From Candidatus Peregrinibacteria bacterium Greene0416_19 (GTDB lineage: Bacteria; Patescibacteriota; Gracilibacteria; Peribacterales; Peribacteraceae), in NCBI GenBank assembly GCA_007375735.1, contig VMEW01000011.1, positions 1 through 47,298 of the forward strand: a DNA stretch of 47,298 nt. The letters are read 5' to 3'. The position numbers and the translations under genes were made by a program. Shown here one piece after another: positions 39,148 through 46,519 of the stretch. Under the pieces are notes generated by a model. That model searched no databases, was not told the origin of the DNA, and worked only from the letters and a program-made list of their open reading frames with translations. The first letter of the stretch is position 1; every line of letters begins with the position of its first letter.

Positions 39148-40638
39148 TCAGACGTCGTAATACCTGAAATATTCAGACGGCGTCGGCCGCATCGCCTCCT
39201 CGGCGGCTTCGGCGCGCTTCCAGGCGATGAAGTTCATGAGGAAGGATTCCGAGAAGACGCCGCTCTTGGTGAGGAAGGCGTGGTCCTCCTCCAGCGCGTC
39301 GAGTGCGTCATTCAAGGTGGCTGGGGCGTGCTTGATGTGGCTCAGTTCCTCGGGGGACATGTGGTAGAGGTTCTGATCGGTGTGCTTGCCCGGATCGAGT
39401 CCCCGTTCGATGCCGTCGAGACCGGCGAGGAGGAGGGCGGAGAAGGCTAGGTAGGGGTTCGCGGCCGGGTCCGGCATGCGGAACTCCACGCGCTTGGCCT
39501 TGGGGTTATTCGAGTACATCGGGATGCGGATGGCGGCGCTGCGGTTGCGCGCGCTGTAGATGAGGTTCACCGGCGCCTCGAAGCCCGGCACGAGCCGTTT
39601 GTAGGAATTCGTCGTGGGGTTGCAGAGCGCGCAGAGTGCGGCGGCGTGATGGAGGAGTCCTGCCATGTAGTGCAGCGCCATGGTGCTCAGTCCCGCGTAC
39701 TCCCCGCCCGCGAAGAGCGGCTGACCGCCCTTCCACAGGCTCTGGTGCACGTGCATCCCGCTGCCGTTGTCGCCGAAGAGGGGCTTGGGCATGAAGGTGG
39801 CCGTCTTCCCGTACCTGGCGGCGACGTTGCGGACAATGTACTTATAGCGCATCAGCTTGTCGGCCATCGTCAGGAGCGTGTCGCGCTCCATGTCGATCTC
39901 CGCCTGGCCGGCGGTGGCCACCTCGTGGTGGAAGGTTTCGATCTTGATCCCCGCCTTCTCCATCTCCCGCACCATCTCGCTCCGCAGATCCTGCTGCGTA
40001 TCCATCGGCGAGGTGGGGAAGTAGCCTTCCTTGTTCCGAATCTGGTAGCCGGTGCTACCCGGCTTCCCCGTGTTCCACACCGCTTCATTCGAATCGACCT
40101 CGTAGAACGAACCGCGCTGGCCCTGCTCGAAGCGCACCGTGTCGAACACGAAGAACTCCGCTTCCGGGCCGAAGTAGGCCGTGTCCGCGATGCCGCTCTT
40201 CTCCAGGTGCTCCGCCGCCCGCGCCGCGATGGTCCGGGGGGAGTTGTCGTAGAGCTGCCCCGAGAGGGGATCTTTAACGTGGCAGAGGAGAGAGACGGTC
40301 GTGTCGCCCTTGAAGACATCGAGCATCGCCGTGGCGGGGTCCGGCATGAGCAGCATGTCGGACTCCTCGATGGCCTGGAACCCGCGGATGCTGCTGCCAT
40401 CGAATCCCGCCTGGCCCTTCAGCACGTCCTCGAGCTCGTGGACGGGCTTACTCGTGTGCTGCAGGGTCCCGGGTACGTCGACGAAGGTGAGGTCCACTAT
40501 GGTCGCCTGCTCGCGTCTGGCAAAGGCGAGGACGTCTTCCGCCGTCTTGAGCGCGGGCGTGAAGCCGAGGTCCGGCCCGATGGAGGGGGCCTTCAGAGAG
40601 GCCAGGGACTTCTCGAGGGCGGTTGCTGCAGGATTCAT
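39148..40638 (-). CDS. glnA: Glutamine synthetase type I
   Basis: 496 residues. It makes glutamine from glutamate, ammonia and ATP. Active-site blocks are GFDGSSIRGFQAIEESDMLLMPDP (~76-99), FGPEAEFFVFD (~155), HHEVATAGQAEID (~238), NGSGMHVHQSLW (~288), PTTNSYKRLVPGFEAPV (~340) and RMPDPAANPYLAFSA (~388). The adenylylation-site neighbourhood NLYHMSPEEL (~428) keeps the Tyr seen in beta-type GSI, though no GlnE is present here. The ~27 N-terminal residues (MNPAATALEKSLASLK) are an extension. Transcribed towards amt, with an inverted-repeat operator candidate ~85 bp upstream. Confidence 0.97.
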   Translation of the reverse strand: MNPAATALEKSLASLKAPSIGPDLGFTPALKTAEDVLAFARREQATIVDLTFVDVPGTLQHTSKPVHELEDVLKGQAGFDGSSIRGFQAIEESDMLLMPDPATAMLDVFKGDTTVSLLCHVKDPLSGQLYDNSPRTIAARAAEHLEKSGIADTAYFGPEAEFFVFDTVRFEQGQRGSFYEVDSNEAVWNTGKPGSTGYQIRNKEGYFPTSPMDTQQDLRSEMVREMEKAGIKIETFHHEVATAGQAEIDMERDTLLTMADKLMRYKYIVRNVAARYGKTATFMPKPLFGDNGSGMHVHQSLWKGGQPLFAGGEYAGLSTMALHYMAGLLHHAAALCALCNPTTNSYKRLVPGFEAPVNLIYSARNRSAAIRIPMYSNNPKAKRVEFRMPDPAANPYLAFSALLLAGLDGIERGLDPGKHTDQNLYHMSPEELSHIKHAPATLNDALDALEEDHAFLTKSGVFSESFLMNFIAWKRAEAAEEAMRPTPSEYFRYYDV

Positions 40639-40644
40639 AGGAGG

Positions 40645-40660
40645 GGGAATTGAAAATGGA
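40645..40660. repeat. Shared 16-bp motif before glnA
   Basis: GGGAATTGAAAATGGA, 6 nt upstream of the glnA start and identical to the copy before amt. It may be a common regulatory or mRNA element, or a dispersed repeat. Confidence 0.7.
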
Positions 40661-40722
40661 TGTTTCCCTTCTATGGAAAGATCGACGGTTCTCCAACCAC
40701 CTGTTGCATACAGAATTTCTAC

Positions 40723-40752
40723 TGTTCATTTTTTGAACAACGCTTTAGAATA
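40723..40752. promoter_or_regulatory. Divergent promoter region with inverted repeat between glnA and the TrmB-like gene
   Basis: TGTTCA-TTTTT-TGAACA (40723-40739) lies between two overlapping -10 boxes: TATTCT on the minus strand (40752-40747, towards glnA) and TAGAAT on the plus strand (40746-40751, towards the regulator). The repeat would cover the glnA transcription start and the -35 region of the regulator, as an autoregulated operator would. Confidence 0.5.
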
Positions 40753-40836
40753 GCGGGGGTCCGCTCCTGTGTAGATTCTCGAATTCCGTGATCTCTGCTG
40801 TTGAGCGCAAGAACACGTTGCGTTGCTTCCTCATCC

Positions 40837-41589
40837 ATGGCGAAAGACCTCCTCCATATCCTCTCGGCCGTCGGCATCGATGACAAGCAGGCTCAGCTGT
40901 ACCTCGCAGGGCTCGAAATCGGCAGCGCGCCGGCCTCCGACTACTCCAAAAGAGCGGGGATTAATCGGATCACGAGTTACCACCTGCTTGAGCAGATGGT
41001 GCATGCTGGCCGCTTCACGGTGGAGAAGAAGCAGCGAGGCAAGTGTTACGCGCCGGTGCCCCCGGAGCATCTGGCGGTCGAAGCGCGGAAAAATGTAGAT
41101 GCGCTCCAGCGCGCGCTCCCCGAGCTCCGTTCACTCAGGGGGGCCGAGTACCGCAAGCCCCACGTCCGTTTCTTCGAGGGGTGGGAGGGGCTCCGGCATG
41201 TCTACGACGACACGCTGACGGCGAAGACGGAACTCCTCAACTTTGCGAACTCCGCCGTCGTTCGGAGGTTCTGGCCGCTCTACGACGATGAGTATGTGGC
41301 CGAACGCGTGAAGCGGCGGATCCACTTGCGTGGCATCGCGCCGGATGACGCGACGGGCCGCCGCGTCCATGGCGAGGACCGGGAGAAGTGCCGCGAGATC
41401 CGCCTGGTCTCCGCGAAGGAGTTCGATTTTGCGAATGAGATAAAAATCTACGACCACAAGGTCGCCATCTGCAGCTACGGATCCGCCGGAGAGGACATGT
41501 TCGGCGTCATCATCGAGAGCAAGGAGGTGGCGGAGACGCAGCGGCAGGTGTTTGAGATGGCGTGGCGGTATGCGGGACGAGCGAAATAA
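40837..41589 (+). CDS. TrmB-like winged-helix transcriptional regulator
   Basis: 250 residues from MAKDLLHILSAVGIDD; the 12 preceding codons lack support. The N-terminal ~75 residues are a winged helix of the TrmB/SgrR type (KQAQLYLAGLEIGSAPASDYSKRAGINRITSYHLLEQMVHAGRFTVEKKQRGKCYAPV). A helix, DALQRALPELRSL, connects to an effector-like domain (~100-245: RFFEGWEGLRHVYDDTLTAKTELLNFANS, REIRLVSAKEFDFANEIKIYDHKVAICSY). Archaeal TrmB proteins sense sugars; the effector here is unknown. The divergent position makes glnA-amt its likeliest target (inference). Confidence 0.85.
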   Translation: MAKDLLHILSAVGIDDKQAQLYLAGLEIGSAPASDYSKRAGINRITSYHLLEQMVHAGRFTVEKKQRGKCYAPVPPEHLAVEARKNVDALQRALPELRSLRGAEYRKPHVRFFEGWEGLRHVYDDTLTAKTELLNFANSAVVRRFWPLYDDEYVAERVKRRIHLRGIAPDDATGRRVHGEDREKCREIRLVSAKEFDFANEIKIYDHKVAICSYGSAGEDMFGVIIESKEVAETQRQVFEMAWRYAGRAK

Positions 41590-41598
41590 TGATGGCGT

Positions 41599-41624
41599 GG
41601 CACGGCACTCGCGAGTGCCGTGCC
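41599..41624. repeat. 26-bp perfect palindrome
   Basis: GGCACGGCACTCG and its complement lie 10 bp after the TrmB-like stop. No T-run follows. It belongs to the GC-rich palindrome set and may serve as a weak terminator. Confidence 0.75.
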
Positions 41625-41677
41625 GTGGCGGTACGCCGGGAGAACCAAATAGCCGTAGAAATACACGATGCGCACAT

Positions 41678-41710
41678 AAGAAAGGAGCCCCGCAGCAAGT
41701 GCGGGGCTCC
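41678..41710 (-). terminator. Probable terminator of the WD40-like gene
   Basis: On the minus strand a perfect 10-bp stem (GGAGCCCCGC/GCGGGGCTCC, loop 7 nt) is followed by TTTCTT, ~85 bp beyond the stop at 41794. Confidence 0.65.
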
Positions 41711-41793
41711 GGTCTGCCAGATTGCGTCGATCAACACCTCTCCTCTATCCCGTTTTTACATCGGAGAGGCGGTGTCCCGGACGGAGCCGGGCG

Positions 41794-43536
41794 TTATTTG
41801 TTCAGGTCGATCTTGTAGAGCGCAACGGGGGCCACGCCCCCAGTGCCTCCCACGGCGACGATGAGCTCGCCATCGACCTCTGTGAGGTCGAGGGACTCGA
41901 TCATCCCGCCTGACTGATATCCGAACTCATCCTGCATCCACCCGATGCAGAAGTGGGCACGGAAGATCTCCTTGCCCGTCTTCGATTCGTGGACGTGCAG
42001 GAATCCGTTCCCGCCGGCGAACACAACGTGCCCTCCGTCGGGGCTGAAGCGTGCGAAGGTGAATTCGGCGCTCCGCCCCCAGTAAGGGGGATGGCGGAAG
42101 TTGCTCAGGACACTCCCGTCCTTGCGGCGCACCTCGAGCAGCTCATCGTCCACCTTCCAGAGTTCCATCCCAGAAGCTTCGTTGAGGGCCCTGAGACTGC
42201 CCTTTACCTCTTCCTTGAGGCTGATCCTGACGGGCGCCTTGGGCTGGATCTTCGGCGCCTCAACGCTGCGGGCTTGAACAACGCTCCGGCGTCCGATGCC
42301 TTTCTCATCGATCAGCGCGGCCAGCGTGTTGACCTCGTAGGCCTGCAGCTCCCCCTTGTACACGCACTCCATTGCGGGGAACCGGAAGATACCCACTGTC
42401 TGCGCCATCTCCTTGGCGGCGATCATATCGCCCTTCCATGCGATATCGGTCACCGGCAGCACGTCGCCGATGCCGCCCTGTTTCTTTGCGAGGGTGCCAT
42501 CCGTGGCAAAGACGAGGAACTCCCCGTCGCCACCCGCGGCGATGTGCTTGCCGTCGGGCGACCAGGCCAGCGCACCGTCCATGCTCGCATGAGCGAAGGA
42601 TTGGATGGGCTTGCCCGTTGCGGACTCATACGTCTGCAGACCTCCGTCGAGGTTCATCACCGCGACGGCAGAGCCGTCGGGCGAGAACCGCATCCGCCGG
42701 ATGGTGCCGCCGGTTTGATTCAGCACCAGGTCGGGCTTCCGTGCTCCCATCTCCTGCTTGCGCCGGGCGAGTTCGGTCTCCCACTCGGCCTTGAGGATGG
42801 GCTTCATGCCTTCCTCGTAGCCGTTGATGAAGAACCAGAATCCGTTCTCGTTCTCCCCGAAGGCGCCTTCGTTGGCGGCCTTCTTCAGCAGGGTGACCGC
42901 CTCCTTGCGATTGCTCTTCTCCAGGATCTCCTTCTCGATGGCTTCCAATGCCGGGAGGAGGGAGGAGTCAAAGAACAGACCGACTTCCGGCTTGGTCTCC
43001 TGGATGCCGGTGGCCTGCGCGATCCGCTTGAGAATCGCTTCAGCCTTCGCCTTTCCGTCGGCGAAGGGCTGGGCGATCTCCGCCTGGAGGAGGCTTGCTT
43101 CCGCCTTGCCCTTCTCCGTCGCCAGGTACCGGCAGAGAACCCAGTCGGGCGTCCCCGGTCCCTGTTGCTTGGGATACCCGGAGAACGTCCGATCCCTCTT
43201 CAGTTCTTCCAAATGACTCCAGCGTTGAGCGGGAGACATTTTGCCCCACGCATTGGTGGTGTCACGGAGCAAAGTCATGTCCTGCTCCTCGGCGAGGCTC
43301 AAGCGGGACGCCTGCTCTTCCTTCTTGCGGGCCCTTTCAAGAGCGTCCTTGTGCTCCTGGGCTTGGGCCTTCTCGCGGGCCTCGCGCTGCTGGGCGAACC
43401 TCGCAACGGCAGCGGGCCCGGACCTGCCGGCAATTATCTGCGGCGGGAGTTTTTGCCCGCTCGTCCACGCCCGGATCACGACCACGGTCGCCACGACCAT
43501 AGTCATCGCGAGCACCATCCATCCCATCTTCCTCAT
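41794..43536 (-). CDS. Membrane-anchored WD40/beta-propeller-like protein
   Basis: 580 residues from MRKMGWMVLAMTM, with AAAGGAAG ahead of the ATG; the upstream frame covers the promoter. One N-terminal helix (~4-24) anchors or exports it. A coiled coil (~50-85: AQQREAREKAQAQEHKDALERARKKEEQASRLSLAEEQ) is followed by a helical domain (to ~275). Then come WD40/PQQ-like propeller blades: GGTIRRMRFSPDGSAVAVMNLDGGLQTYESATGK, GALAWSPDGKHIAAGGDGEFLVFATDG and FARFSPDGGHVVFAGGNGFLHVHESKTGKEI. It probably acts as an envelope scaffold. It has its own strong promoter and terminator. Function unknown. Confidence 0.8.
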   Translation of the reverse strand: MRKMGWMVLAMTMVVATVVVIRAWTSGQKLPPQIIAGRSGPAAVARFAQQREAREKAQAQEHKDALERARKKEEQASRLSLAEEQDMTLLRDTTNAWGKMSPAQRWSHLEELKRDRTFSGYPKQQGPGTPDWVLCRYLATEKGKAEASLLQAEIAQPFADGKAKAEAILKRIAQATGIQETKPEVGLFFDSSLLPALEAIEKEILEKSNRKEAVTLLKKAANEGAFGENENGFWFFINGYEEGMKPILKAEWETELARRKQEMGARKPDLVLNQTGGTIRRMRFSPDGSAVAVMNLDGGLQTYESATGKPIQSFAHASMDGALAWSPDGKHIAAGGDGEFLVFATDGTLAKKQGGIGDVLPVTDIAWKGDMIAAKEMAQTVGIFRFPAMECVYKGELQAYEVNTLAALIDEKGIGRRSVVQARSVEAPKIQPKAPVRISLKEEVKGSLRALNEASGMELWKVDDELLEVRRKDGSVLSNFRHPPYWGRSAEFTFARFSPDGGHVVFAGGNGFLHVHESKTGKEIFRAHFCIGWMQDEFGYQSGGMIESLDLTEVDGELIVAVGGTGGVAPVALYKIDLNK

Positions 43537-43639
43537 GCTTGTCTTCCTTTCAAATCTGTGTTTCCAACGATCGACGCATGGGCCTGGCAGGGCCCGGTCC
43601 CTCACGGCCCGAAACAGGGCACATCGTGAGAGTTTGCAT

Positions 43640-43667
43640 ATTATAGACAAAAAATGAGATTTGTCAA
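43640..43667 (-). promoter_or_regulatory. Consensus sigma-70 promoter of the WD40-like gene
   Basis: On the minus strand TTGACA (43667-43662), 16-bp spacer, TATAAT (43645-43640). Both boxes are perfect. The ~97-nt leader contains a GGGCC/GGCCC hairpin. Confidence 0.9.
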
Positions 43668-43763
43668 TAATAGGCAACAGTGCAAGCTTGAGACAAACCT
43701 GCACACTCATTTTGCGGTGCGCGACCAGCCATTCAATTGCAAATCGTCGATTTGGAAAGAAAT

Positions 43764-43792
43764 TTGATAACCTATGTGAAGTAACCTACCAT
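43764..43792 (+). promoter_or_regulatory. Promoter of the winged-helix gene at 43800
   Basis: TTGATA (43764-43769), 17-bp spacer, TACCAT (43787-43792), ending 7 nt before ATG 43800. An AACCTA direct repeat (14 bp apart) lies in the spacer. Confidence 0.65.
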
Positions 43793-43799
43793 GTTAATC

Positions 43800-44636
43800 A
43801 TGTTCGCCCTCGACCCCATCCACCCGCTGTACACGAGTGTTCTCACTATCGTCTCGGTGACGCCCGGCATCACCGTGGCGGAGCTGCACGCGCGCATGCG
43901 GAAGGCCGGCCACGACGTCACCCTCCAGCACCTCTACCGGATCGTGAACCGGCTCACTGACGAGCAGATCCTGGTCAAGACGGGGACGCACGTCGCAGTG
44001 AACCTCATGTGGCTCAGCTACCTGCAGTTCTTCGCCGAGCGCGGGAAGGGGAATCTGCAGAAGCTCTCTGTGCACGAGCGAATCTTCCCCATGAAGGAGG
44101 GACAGCGACGGACATTCAAAGTGGACACGCTCGCCGACCTGCAGACACTGTGGAACCACTTGCTCGTGCAGCTGCACGGGGTGGCGCCGCAGAAGCACCT
44201 GCTCAAGTACTACTCCCACGCGTGGTGGCAACTGGGGAAGCACGCGCTCACCGCGGAGTTCTACAGGCGCATCACGCAGGAAGGGGTCCGCTGTTATTGG
44301 CTCTTCGGGAATGACACCTTCCTGGATCAGTACGCCGCACGCATGCACCGCGAGGTGATGGACACCCGGCTCACGAGCGATCCGCCGTTCCCGCGGGAAG
44401 GGTACAACCTGAACGTGTACGGTGCGTACATGTTTGAGTGTCTGCTTCCAGAGCGACTCACACGCCAGCTCGCCTTCGTCTTTTCATCGGTGAGTTCCAT
44501 CGATCAGTTCGACGTTTCCGTCTTCGACGACATCTTCACCCTACGCGATCAGATCACGCTGAAGGTCACCTGCAGCGAGAAGCAGGCGCGGCTCCTGCGG
44601 CTGAAGATCGAGCGCTTCTTCCTGAAGCCGGCATAG
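43800..44636 (+). CDS. Winged-helix (PadR/MarR-like fold) protein with unknown C-terminal domain
   Basis: 278 residues. The second of two in-frame ATGs is chosen because the promoter places its start there. The first ~65 residues are a winged helix (YTSVLTIVSVTPGITVAELHARMRKAGHDVTLQHLYRIVNRLTDEQILVKTGTHVAV). The rest is not recognised: VHERIFPMKEGQRRTFKVDTLADLQTLWNHLLVQL, HAWWQLGKHALTAEFYRRI, GNDTFLDQYAARMHR and VFDDIFTLRDQITLKVTCSEKQARLLRLKIERFF. There are no membrane segments. It is probably a transcription factor whose C-terminal domain binds a ligand or partner. The 266 bp after it hold no convincing gene, only the next promoter. Confidence 0.7.
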   Translation: MFALDPIHPLYTSVLTIVSVTPGITVAELHARMRKAGHDVTLQHLYRIVNRLTDEQILVKTGTHVAVNLMWLSYLQFFAERGKGNLQKLSVHERIFPMKEGQRRTFKVDTLADLQTLWNHLLVQLHGVAPQKHLLKYYSHAWWQLGKHALTAEFYRRITQEGVRCYWLFGNDTFLDQYAARMHREVMDTRLTSDPPFPREGYNLNVYGAYMFECLLPERLTRQLAFVFSSVSSIDQFDVSVFDDIFTLRDQITLKVTCSEKQARLLRLKIERFFLKPA

Positions 44637-44850
44637 CGTGAACATCCAATCAGTTCCTCTGCCCGTCAGGACGGTCTTTCCATTGCCTCGAGCTGCTTTG
44701 TCATCCAGCGGGGCTCCGCGATGCTGTACTTCTGCCTCCGGGGCGGGCTGCTCCTCGTCAAAGTCATCGTCACCGTAGCCATGGACGAGAGCATATCAAT
44801 GTGGGGACGGCATATGTATGTGTTGGGGAATGAATGGGAGGCGGGCGGGC

Positions 44851-44879
44851 TTGCGTCCATTCACAGAATATTGTATAAT
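44851..44879 (+). promoter_or_regulatory. Promoter of the DUF4015 gene
   Basis: TTGCGT (44851-44856), 17-bp spacer, TATAAT (44874-44879). AATATT-GTAT-AATATT (44867-44882) forms a palindrome over the -10. TTTTGAACAA just downstream repeats a half-site of the glnA-region inverted repeat. Confidence 0.65.
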
Positions 44880-44902
44880 ATTTTGAACAAACATTCAACC
44901 CC

Positions 44903-46423
44903 ATGTCATCCCGCGACACCATCCGCGATCTGCAACTCCATTTCCACGAGGAGCTCGAAACGGCGGCGGGGGCAGGTATAGTGCGCACCAACGCGGCAGA
45001 CCCGCTGGACGCGCCGGCTGGCACGCTCGACGGGGCAGACCCGCTGAGCGGGTCTCCTGCCACGCTGAGCGTGGCAGGGATGCACCCGCCCGGCATCCGG
45101 CCACGGACGGTTTTCACGCACCTCATGCTCGGTACGCTCTCGTTCACTCTCGTCGCCATGCTCGCTGTCCACAGCGGCCAGTCCAGCAATCCCCCAGCGA
45201 CGGAGACTGGAGAGGCATGTGTGGAGGAGACGGAGGGCTACCGGTGCATTGCCCTGCATGGTGCGGGGACGCTCCGTACGGCGGCCCCCCCGCGGCAGTC
45301 CGGTGCCCGCATCCGCAGGCAGCGGAGAGAGCGGCAAGCAGTGAGCAGTGTTGGGTCCGGGAGCGCGGCACCTCGACGCGAGCGGAGGTTTCGCAGGGCA
45401 CCGGCAGGGTTCACGCCCGGTCCGCAGCCGGCAGCCGGTGCGGACCGTCCCGATGCCGTGCGCGGCGTCTACCTGACTGCCAACAGCGTCCGCAGTCACG
45501 TGTTCCAGGAGACGATCGATGCGCTGAAGGATGTCGAGCGGCCCACCATCGTCTTCGACGTGAAAGGCGGTGTCGTGTTCTTCGATACCACGTCTCCGCT
45601 CGCGCGGGAGTGGGGCACGGCGCTTCCATACTACGATCTGCCCGCCATCCTCAAACGGCTCCGGGAACGCAGGATCTACTCCATCGCACGGTTTGTGGCC
45701 ATCAAGGACGAGAACCTGACCAACATCAAGCCGGAGCTCTCCGTCCGGCACCCCAAAACGAACGCCCTGATCCGCAACGGCTGGATCGACCCGGCCCATC
45801 CGGATGCGATCGCATACAACATGCAGGTGATCTGCGATCTGGCCGCCGCCGGCATCGACGAGATCAACTTGGACTACATCCGCTTCTCCACCGCCAATCC
45901 TGCGGCGCTCAGCGCCATCAGCACCGAAGACAAGGCTGCCCGCGTGGAGACCTTCGTGCGCAGCGCCCGGGAGACCATCGACCGCTGCGGATTCTGGACG
46001 AAGCTCGGCATCTCCACCTACGCCATCCTCGGGTGGAACCGGGAGATCAACCTCCCCAACCTTGGCCAGGACGTGGCGCGACTGGCCCCCTACGTCGACA
46101 TCATTTCCCCCATGGCCTACCCGGCGACTTTCGCGGAGGGCGCGTACTACATCCCCGGCCAGCACCCCGGACCGCGCGCGTACTACCTGGTCTACCAGAC
46201 GCTCAAGGGCTACGAGGAGTGGATCGGCCCGGAGCACGCCGCGAAGATCCGCCCGTGGCTGCAGGCCTACGGCTTGGGGGCGAACGACATTGCTGCCGAG
46301 ATCCGCGCCACCTACGACGCCGGCTACTGCGGTTTCCAGTTCTGGAACGCGAATAACAATTATGGCCCGGCGTACGCGGGGATGAAGCTGGTGAAGGAGA
46401 TGCCGGAGCGGTGCACCCATTGA
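44903..46423 (+). CDS. DUF4015 putative glycoside hydrolase, membrane-anchored
   Basis: 506 residues. A cytoplasmic N-terminus (~70 residues) contains a palindrome-encoded insert (DPLDAPAGTLDGADPLSGSPATLSVAG). One membrane helix (~73-92, LMLGTLSFTLVAMLAVHSG) and a basic linker lead to a TIM-barrel-like DUF4015 domain (~185-500). Its motifs are RGVYLTANSV, TIVFDVKGG, IYSIARFVAIKDENLT, GIDEINLDYIRFS, DIISPMAYPATFAEG and IRPWLQAYG. The Asp/Glu of DEINLDYIRF are the probable catalytic-site acids. The domain is thought to act on polysaccharide; substrate unknown. A consensus promoter precedes the gene, with no clear Shine-Dalgarno. Confidence 0.88.
   Translation: MSSRDTIRDLQLHFHEELETAAGAGIVRTNAADPLDAPAGTLDGADPLSGSPATLSVAGMHPPGIRPRTVFTHLMLGTLSFTLVAMLAVHSGQSSNPPATETGEACVEETEGYRCIALHGAGTLRTAAPPRQSGARIRRQRRERQAVSSVGSGSAAPRRERRFRRAPAGFTPGPQPAAGADRPDAVRGVYLTANSVRSHVFQETIDALKDVERPTIVFDVKGGVVFFDTTSPLAREWGTALPYYDLPAILKRLRERRIYSIARFVAIKDENLTNIKPELSVRHPKTNALIRNGWIDPAHPDAIAYNMQVICDLAAAGIDEINLDYIRFSTANPAALSAISTEDKAARVETFVRSARETIDRCGFWTKLGISTYAILGWNREINLPNLGQDVARLAPYVDIISPMAYPATFAEGAYYIPGQHPGPRAYYLVYQTLKGYEEWIGPEHAAKIRPWLQAYGLGANDIAAEIRATYDAGYCGFQFWNANNNYGPAYAGMKLVKEMPERCTH
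45038..45078. repeat. In-frame double palindrome in the DUF4015 gene
   Basis: GACCCGCTGAGCGGGTC (45038-45054) and a 23-bp CCTGCCACGCTGAGCG... palindrome (45056-45078) lie side by side. GCAGACCCGCTG also occurs at 44996-45007, so partial copies are tandem. Confidence 0.85.
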
Positions 46424-46428
46424 AGCCG

Positions 46429-46481
46429 GGAGCCCCGTAAAGGGGGCGTGGCCCCCACGTGGGCTTTACGCCCCGGGCTCC
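46429..46481. repeat. Nested palindrome between the DUF4015 gene and thyA
   Basis: Outer arms GGAGCCCCGTAAAG and CTTTACGCCCCGGGCTCC pair with a few unpaired bases, and an inner GGGGGCGTGGCCCCC hairpin sits at the tip. No T-run. It may end the DUF4015 transcript. Confidence 0.65.
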
Positions 46482-46506
46482 GACTGCGGCCCATGTTTTT
46501 CTTGTG

Positions 46507-46512
46507 TACACT
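46507..46512 (+). promoter_or_regulatory. -10 box of thyA (near-leaderless)
   Basis: TACACT ends 7 nt before the GTG start at 46520; no Shine-Dalgarno. Confidence 0.5.
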
Positions 46513-46519
46513 CTTTTGC

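Noticed and set aside
41953..43629. 558-codon plus-strand ORF over the WD40-like gene
   Set aside because: The minus-strand frame has a consensus promoter, Shine-Dalgarno, signal helix and propeller repeats; the plus frame has none.
44637..44850. Small minus-strand ORF (about 38-64 codons) in the gap before the DUF4015 promoter
   Set aside because: No start signals. A different minus-strand frame has equally plausible acidic composition but no start codon. At most a gene remnant.
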